DNA of 64,000 nucleotides from Hymenopus coronatus (GCA_030762935.1 CM060880.1:14563001-14627000), one strand, 5' to 3'. Positions 1 to 11,204 are shown, numbered from the stretch's first letter. The notes: generated by a model not told the origin, from the sequence alone. Made by a program: numbers and translations.

Positions 1-82
1 AGCTTCACCTTGCTTGGCCTCGAGCTATTGTATTTAATTTACTTATAACTGGAAATTAAGAGGAATCTATGCAAAACATTTC

Positions 83-947
83 ACTTTTCCTTCTCTAGCA
101 CCATGTACATAGTGTATAGAGAACGTATTGCACTCCACCCAAAAATTCGATACCGAGATTTCACCGGAAATACATGTTTTAGGGTCCCCAGTAACAAAAT
201 AAAAAACATTTTCAGAAAAAGGTCCATCTGTGTGTGTCCGTGTGTCTCTGAACATGATAATTCAAGAACGAAAAACCCGTAAAACTTGAAATACCAAACT
301 TAGTATCTTCCAGGGATGCGACACGAAGTTTTTGAGAAAAATCCCTCCACCCCAAACTACCTTTACATGGTACTTTTTTCGACATTTTTGATTTTATTAA
401 AAATGGCTGTAACGATTTTGATTAAAATATCGCACATTAAAGATATTTACCTGACAAATAAAATGTATATCTTGAATTTTTTGGGAATAGCCCCTGAAGA
501 CAACCTTATTCTAAGTGAATTTTGAGGAATTTTGCATAACTGCTAAACCGTAAGATATAGACAAAAACTTACCACACAAAAAATGTAGAGCACGTTAAAA
601 CTCACAATTTATGTTATATACTTTTTTAGTGGAGTTGGTCCTGTTTCTGATATTTCTTATTTTTGATTTCATCTGTAAAAACCTACGCTTTTCTCATACA
701 GGAATTTGTCAACTCCTGTCCATACAAACAAAGGAACTTCAGTGACATAGCGACCAACTTTTGACTATCAGTTTAACCTATGCTACTCCCTTATTTCGCT
801 TTTACTTACAAGGAAGCAAGTAATAAGACTATTTCTGCTAGTTTTTTCTCCATTAGCATGAAGTAAATAGAGGCATAAGCTTTTTAACAATTATTTGTTG
901 CAGAGGTGTAGAGAAAGTCATGTGAATGGAACATCAGTTTTTACTTT
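83..947 (+). mobile_element. R860 element, near full length
   Basis: First complete copy of the dominant unit. It opens with a degenerate hairpin end (the TTCTCTA arm is followed by CATGTACATAGTG and TAGAGAA). It carries every internal landmark: the CGATACCGAGATTTCACCGG block, the GTGTGTGTCC microsatellite, ATGCGACACGAAG, CTGCTAAACCGTAAGA and CAGGAATTTGTCAACTCC. It ends at GAGAAAGTCATGTGAATGG followed by ACATCAG. The short open frames inside it recur in other copies only because the sequence recurs; frames shift between copies. Confidence 0.9.
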
Positions 948-952
948 CTCAA

Positions 953-991
953 GCACTATGTACATAGTAGATAGAGAAGGTATTGCATTTC
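953..991 (+). mobile_element. R860 hairpin-end stub
   Basis: Only the first ~40 bp of an R860 copy (ACTTTCTC, ACTATGTACATAGT, ATAGAGAAGGTATTGC). It is cut off where the next, oppositely oriented copy begins. It follows the distal end of the preceding copy after only five T residues. Confidence 0.8.
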
Positions 992-997
992 AAAAAA

Positions 998-1679
998 TCT
1001 GATGTGCTCCATTCTCTGTTACAAATTATTAATAAGCTTATTCTTCCATACACTTCATGGTAATCGAGAAAACATTAGCAGAAACGGTCTTATTACGTGC
1101 TTCCTTGTAAGTAGAAGGCAAATAAGGAAGTACCATAGACTAAAACGAGTCAAAACTTTTAAAAGCTGGTTGCTAGGTGAATGAAGTTCATTTGTTTGTA
1201 GAGACACGAGTTGATAGAATTCCAGTATCAGAAAAGTGTATTAAGTACTTTTAAACTGAAACTAATAACAAGAAATATCTCCAAAACGGCAAACTCCCGA
1301 AGAAATTGTACATAACATAAATTGTGTGTTTTGACGAGCTCTATATTTTTAAGTGAGTTTCTATCTCTTAAAGGTTATCAGTTATGAAAGATTTAAAAAA
1401 ATTCATCCAGAATAAAGATATCTTCAGAGGTTATTCCCAGAAAATTCAAGATATACATTCGTCATGTATGCAACTTTAATATACGATATTTTAATCAAAA
1501 TCGTTAGCCATTTTTGATCATATCAAAATGATAGAACTTTTTTCTATATATAGGGTAGTTGGAGTAGGGGAATTTTCTTAAAAATGTTCGTGTCGCATCC
1601 TTGGAAGATACTGAACTTAAATGCCAAGTTTGGTATTTAATGGACTTTTTTGTTTTTGAGTTGTGCGGGTGTGTGTGGA
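998..1679 (-). mobile_element. R860 element, hairpin end missing
   Basis: Starts at the distal terminus (TCTGATGTGCTCC) after an A-run and reads through to the GT-rich microsatellite near 1660-1680. There it flips into a '+' fragment instead of continuing to the hairpin end. One arm of an inverted pair. Confidence 0.85.
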
Positions 1680-1860
1680 CAGCATAACTCAAAAACGAAA
1701 GTCTGTTAAAACTTTGTACTTAAATTTAGTAACCTCCAAGGATGCGATGCGAAGATTTTCAAGAAAATCCTCCCCACTTCAAACTATACTTTATTGAATT
1801 TTGGTCTTTTTCAAATGTCTCTAACGATTTTGATTAAAATACAGCATATTAATAGTTATT
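1680..1860 (+). mobile_element. R860 internal fragment, inverted partner
   Basis: Begins at CAGCATAACTCAAAAACG and runs through GGATGCGATGCGAAGATTTT to TTTTGATTAAAAT, then fades. With 998-1679 it forms an imperfect inverted repeat of ~170-bp arms centred on the microsatellite at ~1670. Confidence 0.8.
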
Positions 1861-2214
1861 TATATAACGATCCTATAGTGGTAATTATTGGGATACGAGT
1901 GAAAGGTAAAGACCTCACCAGTATTCTAATGTCTACCATTATATGAGAGTTGCATAATTATTTCTAAGACATGTAGATATACAATATATACCTATTTAAT
2001 ATTTAGATAATCTACATACGAAAGATAATTCACGCCAACCGCTATGCGTATTGTACGCATGCGTCGATAACAAATGAAATTCGATTCACAGTGATAGTTG
2101 ATTTGCAAGATGGAGTCTGAGGTATTTTAGCCTAGTGATAATGATATGGAATTTACTTCCACGCCTCCTGATATAACAAGAGAGGCGAGTAATTTTTTTT
2201 TTTTTTTTTTTTTT
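1861..2214. other. AT-rich stretch, no gene seen
   Basis: No recognised repeat or ORF. It ends in a run of 20+ T (about 2192-2214) that abuts the next R860 hairpin end, consistent with R860 residing next to A/T runs. Confidence 0.5.
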
Positions 2215-3061
2215 ACTTTCTTCATACACACTATGTACATAGTGTATAGAGAAAGTATTGCGCTCCACCAAAAAATTCGATACCGAGATTTCACCGGAAA
2301 TATATGTTTTAGGGTCCCCAATATCAAAAAAAAAAGCATTTTCACAAAAAGGTCCGTGTGTGTGTGTCCGTATGTCTGTGAACACGATAACTCAAAAACG
2401 AAACTTGGTATTTAAGTTTAGTATCTTCCAGGAATGCGACACGAAGATTTTGAGAAAAATCCCCCACCCCCAACTACCCTTTACATGGAACTTTTTTCGA
2501 AAATTTTTATTTTCTCAAAAATGGCTCTAACGATTTTGATTACAATTTCGTATATTAAACATATTTACCTGACAAATAAAATGTATATCTTGAATTTTCT
2601 GGGAATAGCCTCTGAAGAGTAGTTTATTCTGGATGAATTTTACTAAATTTTGAATAACTGCTAAACTGTAAGAGATGGGCAAAAACTTACTACACAAAAA
2701 AATGTAGAGCACATTAAAACACACAATTTATGTTATATACATTTTTTTCGTGGAGTTCGTCGTTTTTGTGACATTCTTTATTTTTGGTTTCTGCTATGAA
2801 AAACGTATACTTTTCTCATACAGGAACTTGTCAACTCCTATCCATATAGACAAAGGAACTTCATTGACATAGCAACCAGCTTCTGACTATCACTTCAACC
2901 TACAGTTGTCCCTTATTTCGCTTCTACTGATAAGGAAGCGAGTAATTAGACTATTTCTGCTATTTTTTTCTGATTAGCATAAAGTAAATAGAAGTATAAG
3001 CTTTTTAAGAATTATTTGTTGCAGGGATATGGAGAAAGTCATGTGAATGGTACACATCAGA
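2215..3061 (+). mobile_element. R860 element, full length
   Basis: Complete copy from ACTTTC (hairpin end with ACTATGTACATAGTG) to GAATGGTACACATCAG. All landmarks are present in order. Flanked by a T-run on each side. Confidence 0.92.
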
Positions 3062-3289
3062 TTTTTTTTTTTTCATTTATATAGCCCTATCGGGGGCTTT
3101 GCACTTGAAACAACTCGTAGTCTGTAGGTTCTTTTACGTTTGGTTTAAATCATTATATATACACTTTCAGACTCTGTGGGGGATAAAGAATAATTCTGGC
3201 CGAAGAAAAATTCTTCGCCCCAGCCGGGAATCGAACCAGGGACCTCCGGGTGAAAAGCCAGCTCGCTGACCACTCGGTCACGTAGGCAG
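3062..3289 (-). mobile_element. tRNA-derived SINE, family F1
   Basis: On the minus strand it begins with a tRNA-like head: an A-box-like CCGAGTGGTCAGCG near 3260-3280 and the B-box GGTTCGATTCCCGGCTGG near 3222-3240. The body shares GAATTATTCTTTATCCCCC and AGAGTCTGA with the other F1 copies. It ends in a T-run on the plus strand (the A-tail), immediately beside the R860 distal end. The head resembles a Leu/Ser-type tRNA. Confidence 0.8.
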
Positions 3290-4437
3290 TCAACGCGAGT
3301 ATTGTTGTTAACAATCTACTTCCACAAACATAAAAAACGATCTTCGAAAAATTATGTGATAAATTCATGGCAAGGAGAATAACAAAAAATGTAACTTCAT
3401 TCTTGGAAAATGTCCTCAGTTTACTTTGAAGAAATGTCAAAAAGAATGAAATCCATAACCTTGTAGACAAAGTATTCAGTGTTGAGAACTACTTTACATG
3501 TGAAACATGGAGTTGTACTCTCTCTTAAAACAGAAATCGGTAGGATACAGGTGAGAAAATATTTTCCAGATATGAGATTAAAGCCTTCATTGATGAGGCA
3601 CTTGACAATACATATCTACTGTAAATATAAGTATTCTCATAAAAAAATAAATATTTTGATTGGAAGTAGAGCTAGCTCAATGCCCTGGGTTATTGCATTT
3701 CTCGTCTCTGTGATGCCAATGTCATGACCTACTTTGCTTGGTTACGTAATATTATGAGTCTAGCTTCGGGAAATAATTATATATTCTTATATATTCTTGG
3801 AGGTTATTGTACGTGTAAGATGTTTCTGTAATTTTATGCAGATTACCAGGCAGTGAACAGCCAAACGCTGTAAGGGTGAAAATCTATATCATAATGAAAA
3901 TCTGTATCATAATGGTCTTCATTTCGATATAGATTTTTAACGTGAATGAACACACTTCAGTATATGACTATAAAAATATATTTAAATGACAAATAAAATG
4001 TTAATGCTTGATTTGATTAGCAGGATGAAGATAAAAGAATTATATTTTGTAAGAATAGTTTGGTTGTAGAATAGGCAGAGAAAGAGAACACATGAGATTG
4101 TCCCTGGTTATATTTGTGAGTATTTAATGCCTATATAAAACACGACCCCGGACGTCATCGCAACGAAAAAGGCGCTGCGTTCTTTCTTTGGTCTGAACGC
4201 CCAACAAGCAAGCGACAGACCTCGGGTGTCCTTTGTCTCGTAACAATGAGATTCTGTTACAAATTGGAGATGAGCTCTCCGCCACACCCACATGTTGGTG
4301 CTGAAGACGCGCCTACACAGTTTGTTCTAGTGCCTATGCAACACAATGTCACATTAGAAATCTTCTCACTGCTATAACAGGATTTGTTTTCTGACATATT
4401 CCTGGCCAACATCATCAATCACATTCCTAAGACCAAC
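3290..4437. other. Low-repeat stretch, no gene supported
   Basis: No R860 or SINE sequence. It contains a 12-bp inverted repeat (3879-3890 with 3926-3937). At 4132-4157 there is a TATATAAAA followed by CCGGACGTCATCG, in an otherwise unusually GC-rich 200-bp patch (4130-4330). That patch could be the promoter end of an unknown element or gene, but no ORF longer than about 80 codons fits it. Confidence 0.4.
3879..3937. repeat. Inverted repeat, 12-bp arms
   Basis: AAAATCTATATC at 3879-3890 pairs with GATATAGATTTT at 3926-3937 around a 35-nt spacer. The spacer repeats the left arm imperfectly (AAAATCTGTATC), with ATCATAATG after each. Confidence 0.6.
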
Positions 4438-5126
4438 CAATCGAGAAAAAATTAGCAGAAATAAGGGAGTACCAAAGGTTAAAGTGATAGTCAAAAGCTG
4501 GTTAATATGACTGAAGTTCCCTTGTTTGTATGGACAGGAGTTGACAAATTCCTGTAGGAGTAAAATATGTTGTTTTTTTTTTAAAGCTGAAACCAATAAC
4601 AAGTAATATCTCAAAAACGATCAACTCCACGAAAAAAATGTATATAACATACATTGTGTGTTTCAACGAGCTCTACATTTTCTGTTAAGTAAGTTTTTAT
4701 CTATCTCTTACGGTTTGCCAGTTATACGAAACTCCGTAAAATTCATTCAGAATAAAGCAGTCTTCAGAGGCTAATCCCAGAAAATTCAAGATATACATTT
4801 TATTTGTCAGATAAATATCTTTAATATACGATATTTTAATCAAAATGGTTAGAGCCATTTTTAAGAAAATAAAATTTTTCGAAAATTTTTTCCATGTAGT
4901 AGATGGAGTGGGGGGATTTTCTTGAAAATCTCTGTGTTGCATCCTTGGAAGATAAATACCAGTTTGGTATTTAACGGATTTTTCGCTTTTGAGAACACAC
5001 ACACGGACCTTTTTTCAAAATGTTTTTTTTTATTCATAAGGACCCAAAACATGTATTTCTGGTGAAATATCGGTATCGAATTTTTTGGTACATTCCACTA
5101 TGTACATAGTAGGTACAGAGAAAGTA
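4438..5126 (-). mobile_element. R860 element, distal end missing, internal deletion
   Basis: Starts inside the distal quarter (ATCGAGAAAAAATTAGCAG) and jumps from GCAGAAAT directly to AAGGGAGTACC, so ~35 bp are deleted. It runs to a hairpin end reduced to CCACTATGTACATAGTAGG then AGAGAAAGTAAAAA. Confidence 0.85.
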
Positions 5127-5241
5127 AAAACTTATACTAAATCTTCCGTTTACAATACGACCATGCAAATGAAATAAAATTATAATTAAACAATTTGACA
5201 ATACTTTATTGTAATGCCTTGTAATGTACAATTTTCCTTCT

Positions 5242-5273
5242 GGAGATAAACGTCATGTGAATGGAACACATCA
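5242..5273 (+). mobile_element. Solo R860 distal end
   Basis: Only the terminal module is recognisable (GTCATGTGAATGG, AACACATCA), followed by a T-run. No R860 body lies upstream. Confidence 0.65.
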
Positions 5274-5659
5274 TTTTTTTTTTTAACTAGAGATGTATTA
5301 TTTTCTAGGGTCTCTTGAGTATCAGCTGCGATCTCAGTGAGAGGAATGCCATGTCGTAGGTCTAGGGCAGGGGGGGGGCTAGATCTTGGCCTTCGTGGAG
5401 GATTCCTAATACAATCTCTACTAATGTATTCCGCACGTTCACTCCAACGGCGTACAGTCTAACCCAAGAGACCGTACTCTCCAGAGTTTAAAGTTCTCTT
5501 CCTACAAACAGTACATCCAGCGCGCCCTTTCATTACTTACCGTCTCTTCCTGTAGATGCATTGAGGCTTGTCTTCTGTTACATTCACCCCGTTTTCTCCA
5601 CCCAGCTTTCTATCAACTATTCTTACGTTAATAGAATGAAATTTAAAATGTCTATATCC
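5274..5659. other. Low-repeat stretch, possible retroelement debris
   Basis: Mixed-composition DNA with a G-run (5371-5379). The minus strand can be read as short open segments interrupted by stops and a possible splice-donor-like GGTAAGTAATG near 5535, but no family is recognised. No feature claimed. Confidence 0.3.
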
Positions 5660-6489
5660 ACTTTCTCTATACGTACTATGTACATAATGTATACAAAATT
5701 CGATACCCAGATTTCACCGAAAATATATGTTTTAGGGTCCCCTATTACAAAAAAAAAAAAAAGAATTTTCAGAAAAAGGTCCGTGTATGTGTGTCCTTGT
5801 GTCTGTGAACACGATAACTCAATAACGAAAAGTCAGTAAAACACCAAGCTTGGTATTTAAGTATCGTAACTTCCAGGGATGCGACACGAAGATTTTGAGA
5901 AAAATCCCCCCACCCCAAACTACCCTTTACATGGAACTTTTTTCGAAAATGTTTAATTTCTCAAAAATGGCTCTAACGATTTTGATTAAAATATCGCATA
6001 TAAATAATATGTATATCCTCAATTTTCCGGGAATAGCCTCTGAAGACTACTCTATTCTGGATGAATTTTACGGAATTTTACATAACTGCTAAACCGTAAG
6101 AGGCAGACAAAAACTTATCACACCAAAAATGTACAGATCATTAAAACAAACAATTTATGTTATATGCATTTTTTCGGGGAGTTGATCGTTTTTTAGATAT
6201 TCCGTGTTTTTGGTTTCAGCTTTGAAACACTTATACTTTTCTCATACAGGAATTTGTCAACTCCTGTCCACACAAACAAAGGAACTTCACTCACATAGCA
6301 ACCAGCTCTTTGACTATCACTTTAACCTATGGTACTCTCTTATTTCGCTTCTACTTACAAGGAAGCAAATAATAAGACTATTTCTGCTAATTGTTTCTCG
6401 AGTAGCATTAAGTAAATAGAAGCATAGGCTTTTTAACAATAATTTTTTGCAGAGATGTAGAGAAAATCATATGAATAGAACACATCCGA
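5660..6489 (+). mobile_element. R860 element, near full length
   Basis: Starts ACTTTCTCTATACG and ACTATGTACATAATG, then lacks the closing arm (GAGAAGG...CACCC is deleted, ~25 bp), joining directly to AAAATTCGATACC. The remainder is complete to AATAGAACACATCCGA and a T-run. Confidence 0.9.
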
Positions 6490-6509
6490 TTTTTTTTTTT
6501 TTTTTTTAA

Positions 6510-6577
6510 ATTCAGGGGACCCTAAAACGTATATTTCCGACGAAATCTCGGTATCGAAATTACGTTTAGAGAAAGTA
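6510..6577 (-). mobile_element. R860 hairpin-end fragment
   Basis: Only AGGGGACCCTAAAACG to GAGAAAGTAA. The left half of the palindrome is deleted (TATCGAAAT joins TACGTTTAGAGAAAG). Confidence 0.7.
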
Positions 6578-6954
6578 AAAAAAATGCAGAAACCAGTATA
6601 GTACAACAATATTTGCTACGGTTGGAAAACAGATATCGTCTATATTTTAATTCACTAGTGAAACACAGACAGAGAGATAGTTTCCAGTAGACTTTGAGAC
6701 GAAGAAAAAACCACTCGAGTGATGTACTCCATGTTTACATAGCTGGTGTTGCAGCTCCACTAATCAAACTTGAACTTGGAACTGTTTCAAGATGACATAA
6801 GCCCTCTTAATGAGCTTTATCCGTCAGAACAACACGCCAAAAACATGTATATATTATTTATTAGTTTTTCATATATTTCTTATCCGAAACAAATGTCGAC
6901 CACAAACACTTCCTCATTAATGTCAACACCATATAACACAAGTGGTTTGCTTTT
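6578..6954. other. Low-repeat stretch, nothing recognised
   Basis: AT-rich DNA without SINE, R860 or gene signature. Confidence 0.4.
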
Positions 6955-7760
6955 ACTTTCTCTATACGTACCATGTACATAGTGTATAGAGAAGGTATTG
7001 TAATGCACCCAAAAATTCGATACCGAGATTCCACCGGAAATATGTGTTTTGAGACCCCCGAATCCCCCCCAAAAAAAAGCATTTTTAGAAAAATGTCCGT
7101 GTGTGTCTGTGGGCAGCATAGCTCAAAAACGAAAAGACGGTGGCATCTTCCAAGGATGCGACACGAAGATTTTCAAGTAAATCCCCCTACCTCCAACTAC
7201 CTTCTATATGGAACTTTTTTCGAAAATTTTGTTTTTCTTAAAAATGGCTCTAACGATTTTGATTAAATTCTCCTATATTTAAGATATTTGCATGCCGAAT
7301 AAAATGTATATCTTGAATTTTCTGGCAATAGTCTCTGAAGACTACTTTATTCTGGATGAATTTTAAGACATTTTACATAACTGCTAAACTGTAACAGATG
7401 GACAAAAACTTACCACACAAAAAATGTAGAGCACATTTAAACACACAATTTGCTATATACATTTTTTTCGTGAAGTTTGTCATTTTTAAGATATTCCTTG
7501 CTTTTTTGTTTCAGCTTTGAAAAACTTATACCTTTCTCATACAGGAATTTGTCAACTCGTGTCCATACAAACAAAGGAACTTCAGTCACAAAACAAGCTT
7601 TTGACTATCACTTTAACCTATGACACTCCCTTATTTCGCTTCTACTTACAAGGAAGCAAGTAATAAGACTGTTGCTGCTAGTTTTTTTCTCAATTAGCAT
7701 GCAGCAAATAGAATTTATTGCAGAGATGTAGAGAAAGTCATGTGAATGGAACACATCAGA
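6955..7760 (+). mobile_element. R860 element, full length, GACAGCATAGCTC-type
   Basis: Complete from ACTTTCTCTATACG to GGAACACATCAGA. It belongs to the sequence type with GGGCAGCATAGCTCAAAAACG instead of GAACACGATAACTC, and has GAATCCCCCCC at the start of the microsatellite region. The distal flank is ordinary sequence (TGATGATGTATAT), helping fix the end at CAGA. Confidence 0.9.
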
Positions 7761-7904
7761 TGATGATGTATATACACCTCAGTGCTAGTAAGAAATGTCA
7801 CCAATGTGAATTCTTAAAGCCATTAATATTCAGTATTTATGGACACGATACCCATATATTTTGTTAAAGCGTAATATTATATTGTGGTGTTAATTGGTAT
7901 TCTG

Positions 7905-8180
7905 GTATCAGATCATGCTGAACTTGACACTTGCAGAACCGTGACCTCGGCCCTCAGATATGCTGGCACAAAAACAACAATTGTGCACAAGTGTTTGCAT
8001 CATGTTGTACAACCGCCAGAAGTTCAAACGTCCACCACAACTCCTCGGCGAAGAACGGACGCCAGGCGCCGGCATCTCTTACGTAACACGGCGTGTATCG
8101 ATGTGCAACGCCCTTCATTTCTCCTCCTTCCTGCTTTATAAATGTTCACCTAAAGACAGTGGCAACATTTTATATAAGCA
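7905..8180 (+). repeat. Dispersed repeat D, copy 1
   Basis: Shares an ordered series of blocks with 11205-11450: TGAACTTGACACTTGCA, GTGACCTCGGCC, ACAAGTGTTTGCA, CGCCAGAAGTTCAAACG, CATCTCTTACGTAA. GC-richer than its surroundings. No coding frame is shared by the two copies, and no known family is recognised. The right boundary is uncertain (TTTATATAAGC). Confidence 0.6.
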
Positions 8181-8194
8181 ATTGTTTTAAAAAA

Positions 8195-8321
8195 CATATT
8201 TTTCTGTCTACTTTATGATAATCAAGATAAATAATAGCAGAAATTGTTTTAATTACTTGTTTCCTTATAGGTAGGAGGAAAATAAGGGAATACACTAGGT
8301 TAAAATTATAGTCAAATATTT
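8195..8321 (-). mobile_element. R860 distal-quarter fragment, variant
   Basis: Diverged fragment (TAATCAAGATAAATAATAGCAG, GGGAATACACTAGGTTAAA, GTCAAATATTTTAAA) resembling the B-type distal region seen at 20431-21316. Directly followed by the start of another '-' copy. Confidence 0.65.
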
Positions 8322-8327
8322 TAAAAA

Positions 8328-9038
8328 TCTGATGTGTACCATTCACATGACTTTCTCTACATCTCTGCAACAAATTATTCTTAAAAAGGTTATACTTCTA
8401 TTTACTTCATGCTAATCAGTAAAAAATTAGCAGAAATAGTCTTATTACTTGCTACCTTGTAAGTAGACGCGAAATAAGGGAGTACTATAGGTTAAAGTGA
8501 TAGTCAAAAGCTGGTTGCTATGTTACTGAAGTTACTTTGTTTGTATGGACAACAGTTGACAAATTCCTATATGAGAAAAGAAAGTTTTTCATAGCAGAAA
8601 CCAAAAATAAGGAATGTCTCAAAAACGACGAACTCCACGAAAAAAAATGTATATAACATAAATTGTGTGTTTTAACGTGCTCAACATTTTTTGTGTAGTA
8701 AGTTTTTGTCCATCTCTTACGGTTTTGCAGTTATTCAAAATTCAGTAAAATTCATCCTGAATAAACTACTCTTCAGAGGCTATTCCCAGAAAATTCAAGA
8801 TATACATTTTATTTGCCAGGTAAATATCTTTAATATACGAAATTTTAATCAAAATCGTTTGAGCCATTTTTGAGAAAATAAAAATGTTCGAAAAAAGTTC
8901 CATATAAAGGGTAGTTGGGGGTGGGGGGATTTTTCTCAAAATCTTCGTGTCGCATCCCTGGAAGATACTAAACTTGAATACCAAGTTTGGTATTTTACCT
9001 ACTTTTCGTTTTGAGTTATCGTGTTCACAGAAACACGG

Positions 9039-9083
<45 letters not shown>

Positions 9084-9220
9084 CCTTTTTCCGAAAATGC
9101 TTATTTTACATAAAGGGGACCCTAACACATATATTTCCGGTGAAATCTCGGTGTCGAATTTTTGGGTGGAATGCATAACCTTCTCTATACACTATGTACA
9201 TAGTGCGTATAGAGAGAGTA
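8328..9220 (-). mobile_element. R860 element, full length with expanded (CA)n
   Basis: Complete copy from TCTGATGTGTACC to AGAGAGAGTA, including palindrome CACTATGTACATAGTGCG. The internal microsatellite has expanded to about 19 CA units (9042-9080), the longest in the window. The largest open frame in this copy reads across the (CA)n and is not evidence of coding. Confidence 0.93.
9042..9080. repeat. (CA)n microsatellite inside R860
   Basis: Uninterrupted CA/TG run at the position where other copies have short GTGT/GTCY tracts. Confidence 0.95.
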
Positions 9221-9229
9221 AAAAACTGC

Positions 9230-9819
9230 TTTCACAGCATTTTAAATCTCAGAAATGGTCAATTCCACGAGAAAAAGAAGTATATGATATAAATTGTATG
9301 TTTTAACGTTATCTACATTTTTGTTGTTTGTCTCTTACGATGTACCAGTTTCGCAAAATGCATTCAGAATAAAGAGGTTTTTGGAGGTTATTCCCAAAAA
9401 ATTCTAATTACACATTTTATTTTCCATAGATATATCTTTAATATACGGTATTTTCATCAAAATCATTAGAGCCATTTTTTAGAAAATGTAAATTTTCGAT
9501 TTTTTTTTTTCCATGTAAAGGGTAGTTTGGGGTGCGGGGAGTTTCTCAAAATCTTCGTGTCACATCCATAGAAGATACTAAACTTAAAATACCAAATTTG
9601 GTATTTAACGGGCTTTTCGTTTTTGAGCTATGCTGCCCACAGACACACACACACACATACATACACACAGACAGACACAGGGACATTTTTCTAAAAGCTT
9701 TTTTTGGTTTCAGGGTGTCTCAAAACATGTATTTGCGGTGAAATCTCGATATCGAATTTTTGGGTGCAGTACAATACCTTCTCTATACACTGTGTATTTA
9801 GTGCGCATAGAGAAAGTAA
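9230..9819 (-). mobile_element. R860 element, distal third missing
   Basis: Begins near TCAATTCCACGAG (the ATATAAATTG block), so ~270 bp of the distal part are lacking. It then runs to a hairpin end CACTGTGTATTTAGTGCG and AGAGAAAGTAAA. The microsatellite includes ACAGACAGACACAGG. Confidence 0.85.
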
Positions 9820-9821
9820 AA

Positions 9822-10200
9822 TAAAAAAAAATGTTTGTGTGTGACATAAATAGTGCGTTATAAGGATATCTACATTTCTTGTGCAGTAAGTTTTTCTTTA
9901 TCTCTCACGGTTTATCAGTTATGCAAAATTATCTAGAATGAAAAGGTCTATTCCCAGAAAATACAAGATATACATTGTATTTGTCAGGTAAATGTCTTTA
10001 ATATACAATAGTTTAATCAAAATGATTAGATCCTTTTTTGAGAAAATAAAAAATTAGAAAATGTTCCCATGTAAAGGGTAATTAGAGCTGGGGGAGTTTC
10101 TTGAAAATCTTTTTTGGGAGATGTTAAACTCAAATGCCAGTTTTAGCATTAAACGAACTTTTCGGTTTTGAGTTATACTTTACACAGACACACATAAATA
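9822..10200 (-). mobile_element. R860 middle fragment
   Basis: Starts at TGTGTGACATAAATAG and stops at the CA-rich tract (ACAGACACACATAAATAC). It lacks both ends; the hairpin-end side is replaced by SINE sequence. Confidence 0.75.
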
Positions 10201-10217
10201 CTGATTCTCAGCTCAGT

Positions 10218-10690
10218 GTCCTTTAACCTTTTTTGGGTGGTGCTTAACGCCCGCTTTAATTACTATTGGACCGCAGGCGGTGACACTGAAGATACATGAA
10301 TGAAGATGGAGCACCGGTGGAATGCGATGGCGGGGGAAACCGGAGAAAACCTGCCCCAGCGCTGCTTTGTCCACCACAAATCACACATGCGGTCGCTTGG
10401 GATCGAACCCGGGCCGTCTAGGTGACAGGCGAGTGGTCTAACCGCTCGGCCACGGCGCGGCCCACCCTTTAACCCAGTTGGCCAAATCGGAAGATGAATG
10501 AAATTGGTGAACTGATTCTCAAATGATCTCGGGTCCATGGAGCTTAAAGTTACTCGACATTCGTCTTCTCAGGACAAGGGTAACCCCGAAAAAAACCTTA
10601 TCCGGGTAACTCACCCTAGGCGAGAGTCGAACTCGCAACCTTTTGAATGTGAGGCAGACATGCTGTCCACACACTACGTCTCAGACTTGT
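10218..10690 (-). mobile_element. SINE family F2, split by an F3 SINE
   Basis: The tail (TGTCCTTTAACC) lies at 10218-10228. The rest resumes at 10466: CAGTTGGCCAAATCGG, ATGATCTCGGGTCCATGG, GACATTCGTCTTCTCAGG, then the tRNA-like head on the minus strand (B-box GAGTTCGACTCTCGCC; GTCTGCCTCACATTCAA) ending near 10690. The interruption carries a perfect 9-bp duplication. Confidence 0.85.
10229..10465 (-). mobile_element. SINE family F3, nested in F2
   Basis: The minus strand starts GGGCCGCGCCGTGGCCGAGC (Leu/Ser-like tRNA head) with B-box GGGTTCGATCCC. The body has GTGGACAAAGCAGCG, CTGGGGCAGG, and AAGCGGGCGTTAAGC at the tail. CCTTTAACC occurs perfectly at 10220-10228 and 10466-10474, the target-site duplication produced on insertion into F2. 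Confidence 0.85.
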
Positions 10691-10691
10691 G

Positions 10692-10918
10692 GATATATAT
10701 CATTTATATAGCCCCCTTTAACATCTAGGTCATATCGGGGTCTTTGCATTAGAAAGCAGATTCTTTACGCTGAGTTTAAATCGTTTTATTTTCCTCAAAC
10801 ACAGACACGCACACATTCACTCTCACATACATACTTCCAAACTCTGTGGGAGAAAGGGAATAATTCTGGTTAAAGAAAAATTCCCCGTCACAGCCGGGAT
10901 TCGAACCCGGGACCTCCA
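10692..10918 (-). mobile_element. SINE family F1, 5' truncated
   Basis: The F1 body and tail are present (ATTTATATAGCCCCC, GGTCATATCGGGG, AACTCTGTGGGAGAAAGG) and the B-box GGGTTCGAATCCCGGCTG. It stops at GGAGGTCC, so the A-box half of the head is missing. Confidence 0.8.
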
Positions 10919-11204
10919 TAGAAGTTGTAGATATTTTATTTCATATACCATATGGAGTAATCTACAAGAAAATCAAGTCAAGTCTCTCGCCTTCCCATTC
11001 ACCTTATCGAAGTGTAACATTCAAAACCTGTGAATGGTACGAAAATGCTATTAATATAAATTATCTTTAGTATAATGTTCATATTTGAGAATTTTCAGCA
11101 CGACGTTTATTTATAACCGTTATTTTAACGCTAAAGTGCGTATTTTGTTCGCATTCTCGTGCATCCGAAACGAAAAGTTTTCGCAGCATCAGTGACGCAA
11201 TGAA

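Noticed and set aside
4108..4293. 61-codon minus-strand frame over the TATATAAAA motif
   Set aside because: No recognisable protein feature; the TATA-like motif on the other strand is noted only as a possibility.
7884..8141. 85-codon Arg/Thr-rich frame
   Set aside because: Overlaps repeat D; the frame is not kept in the second D copy.
8766..9176. 136-codon minus-strand frame crossing a (CA)n tract
   Set aside because: Lies wholly inside an R860 copy, includes a poly-Cys/Val run made by the microsatellite, and is frameshifted in sibling copies.
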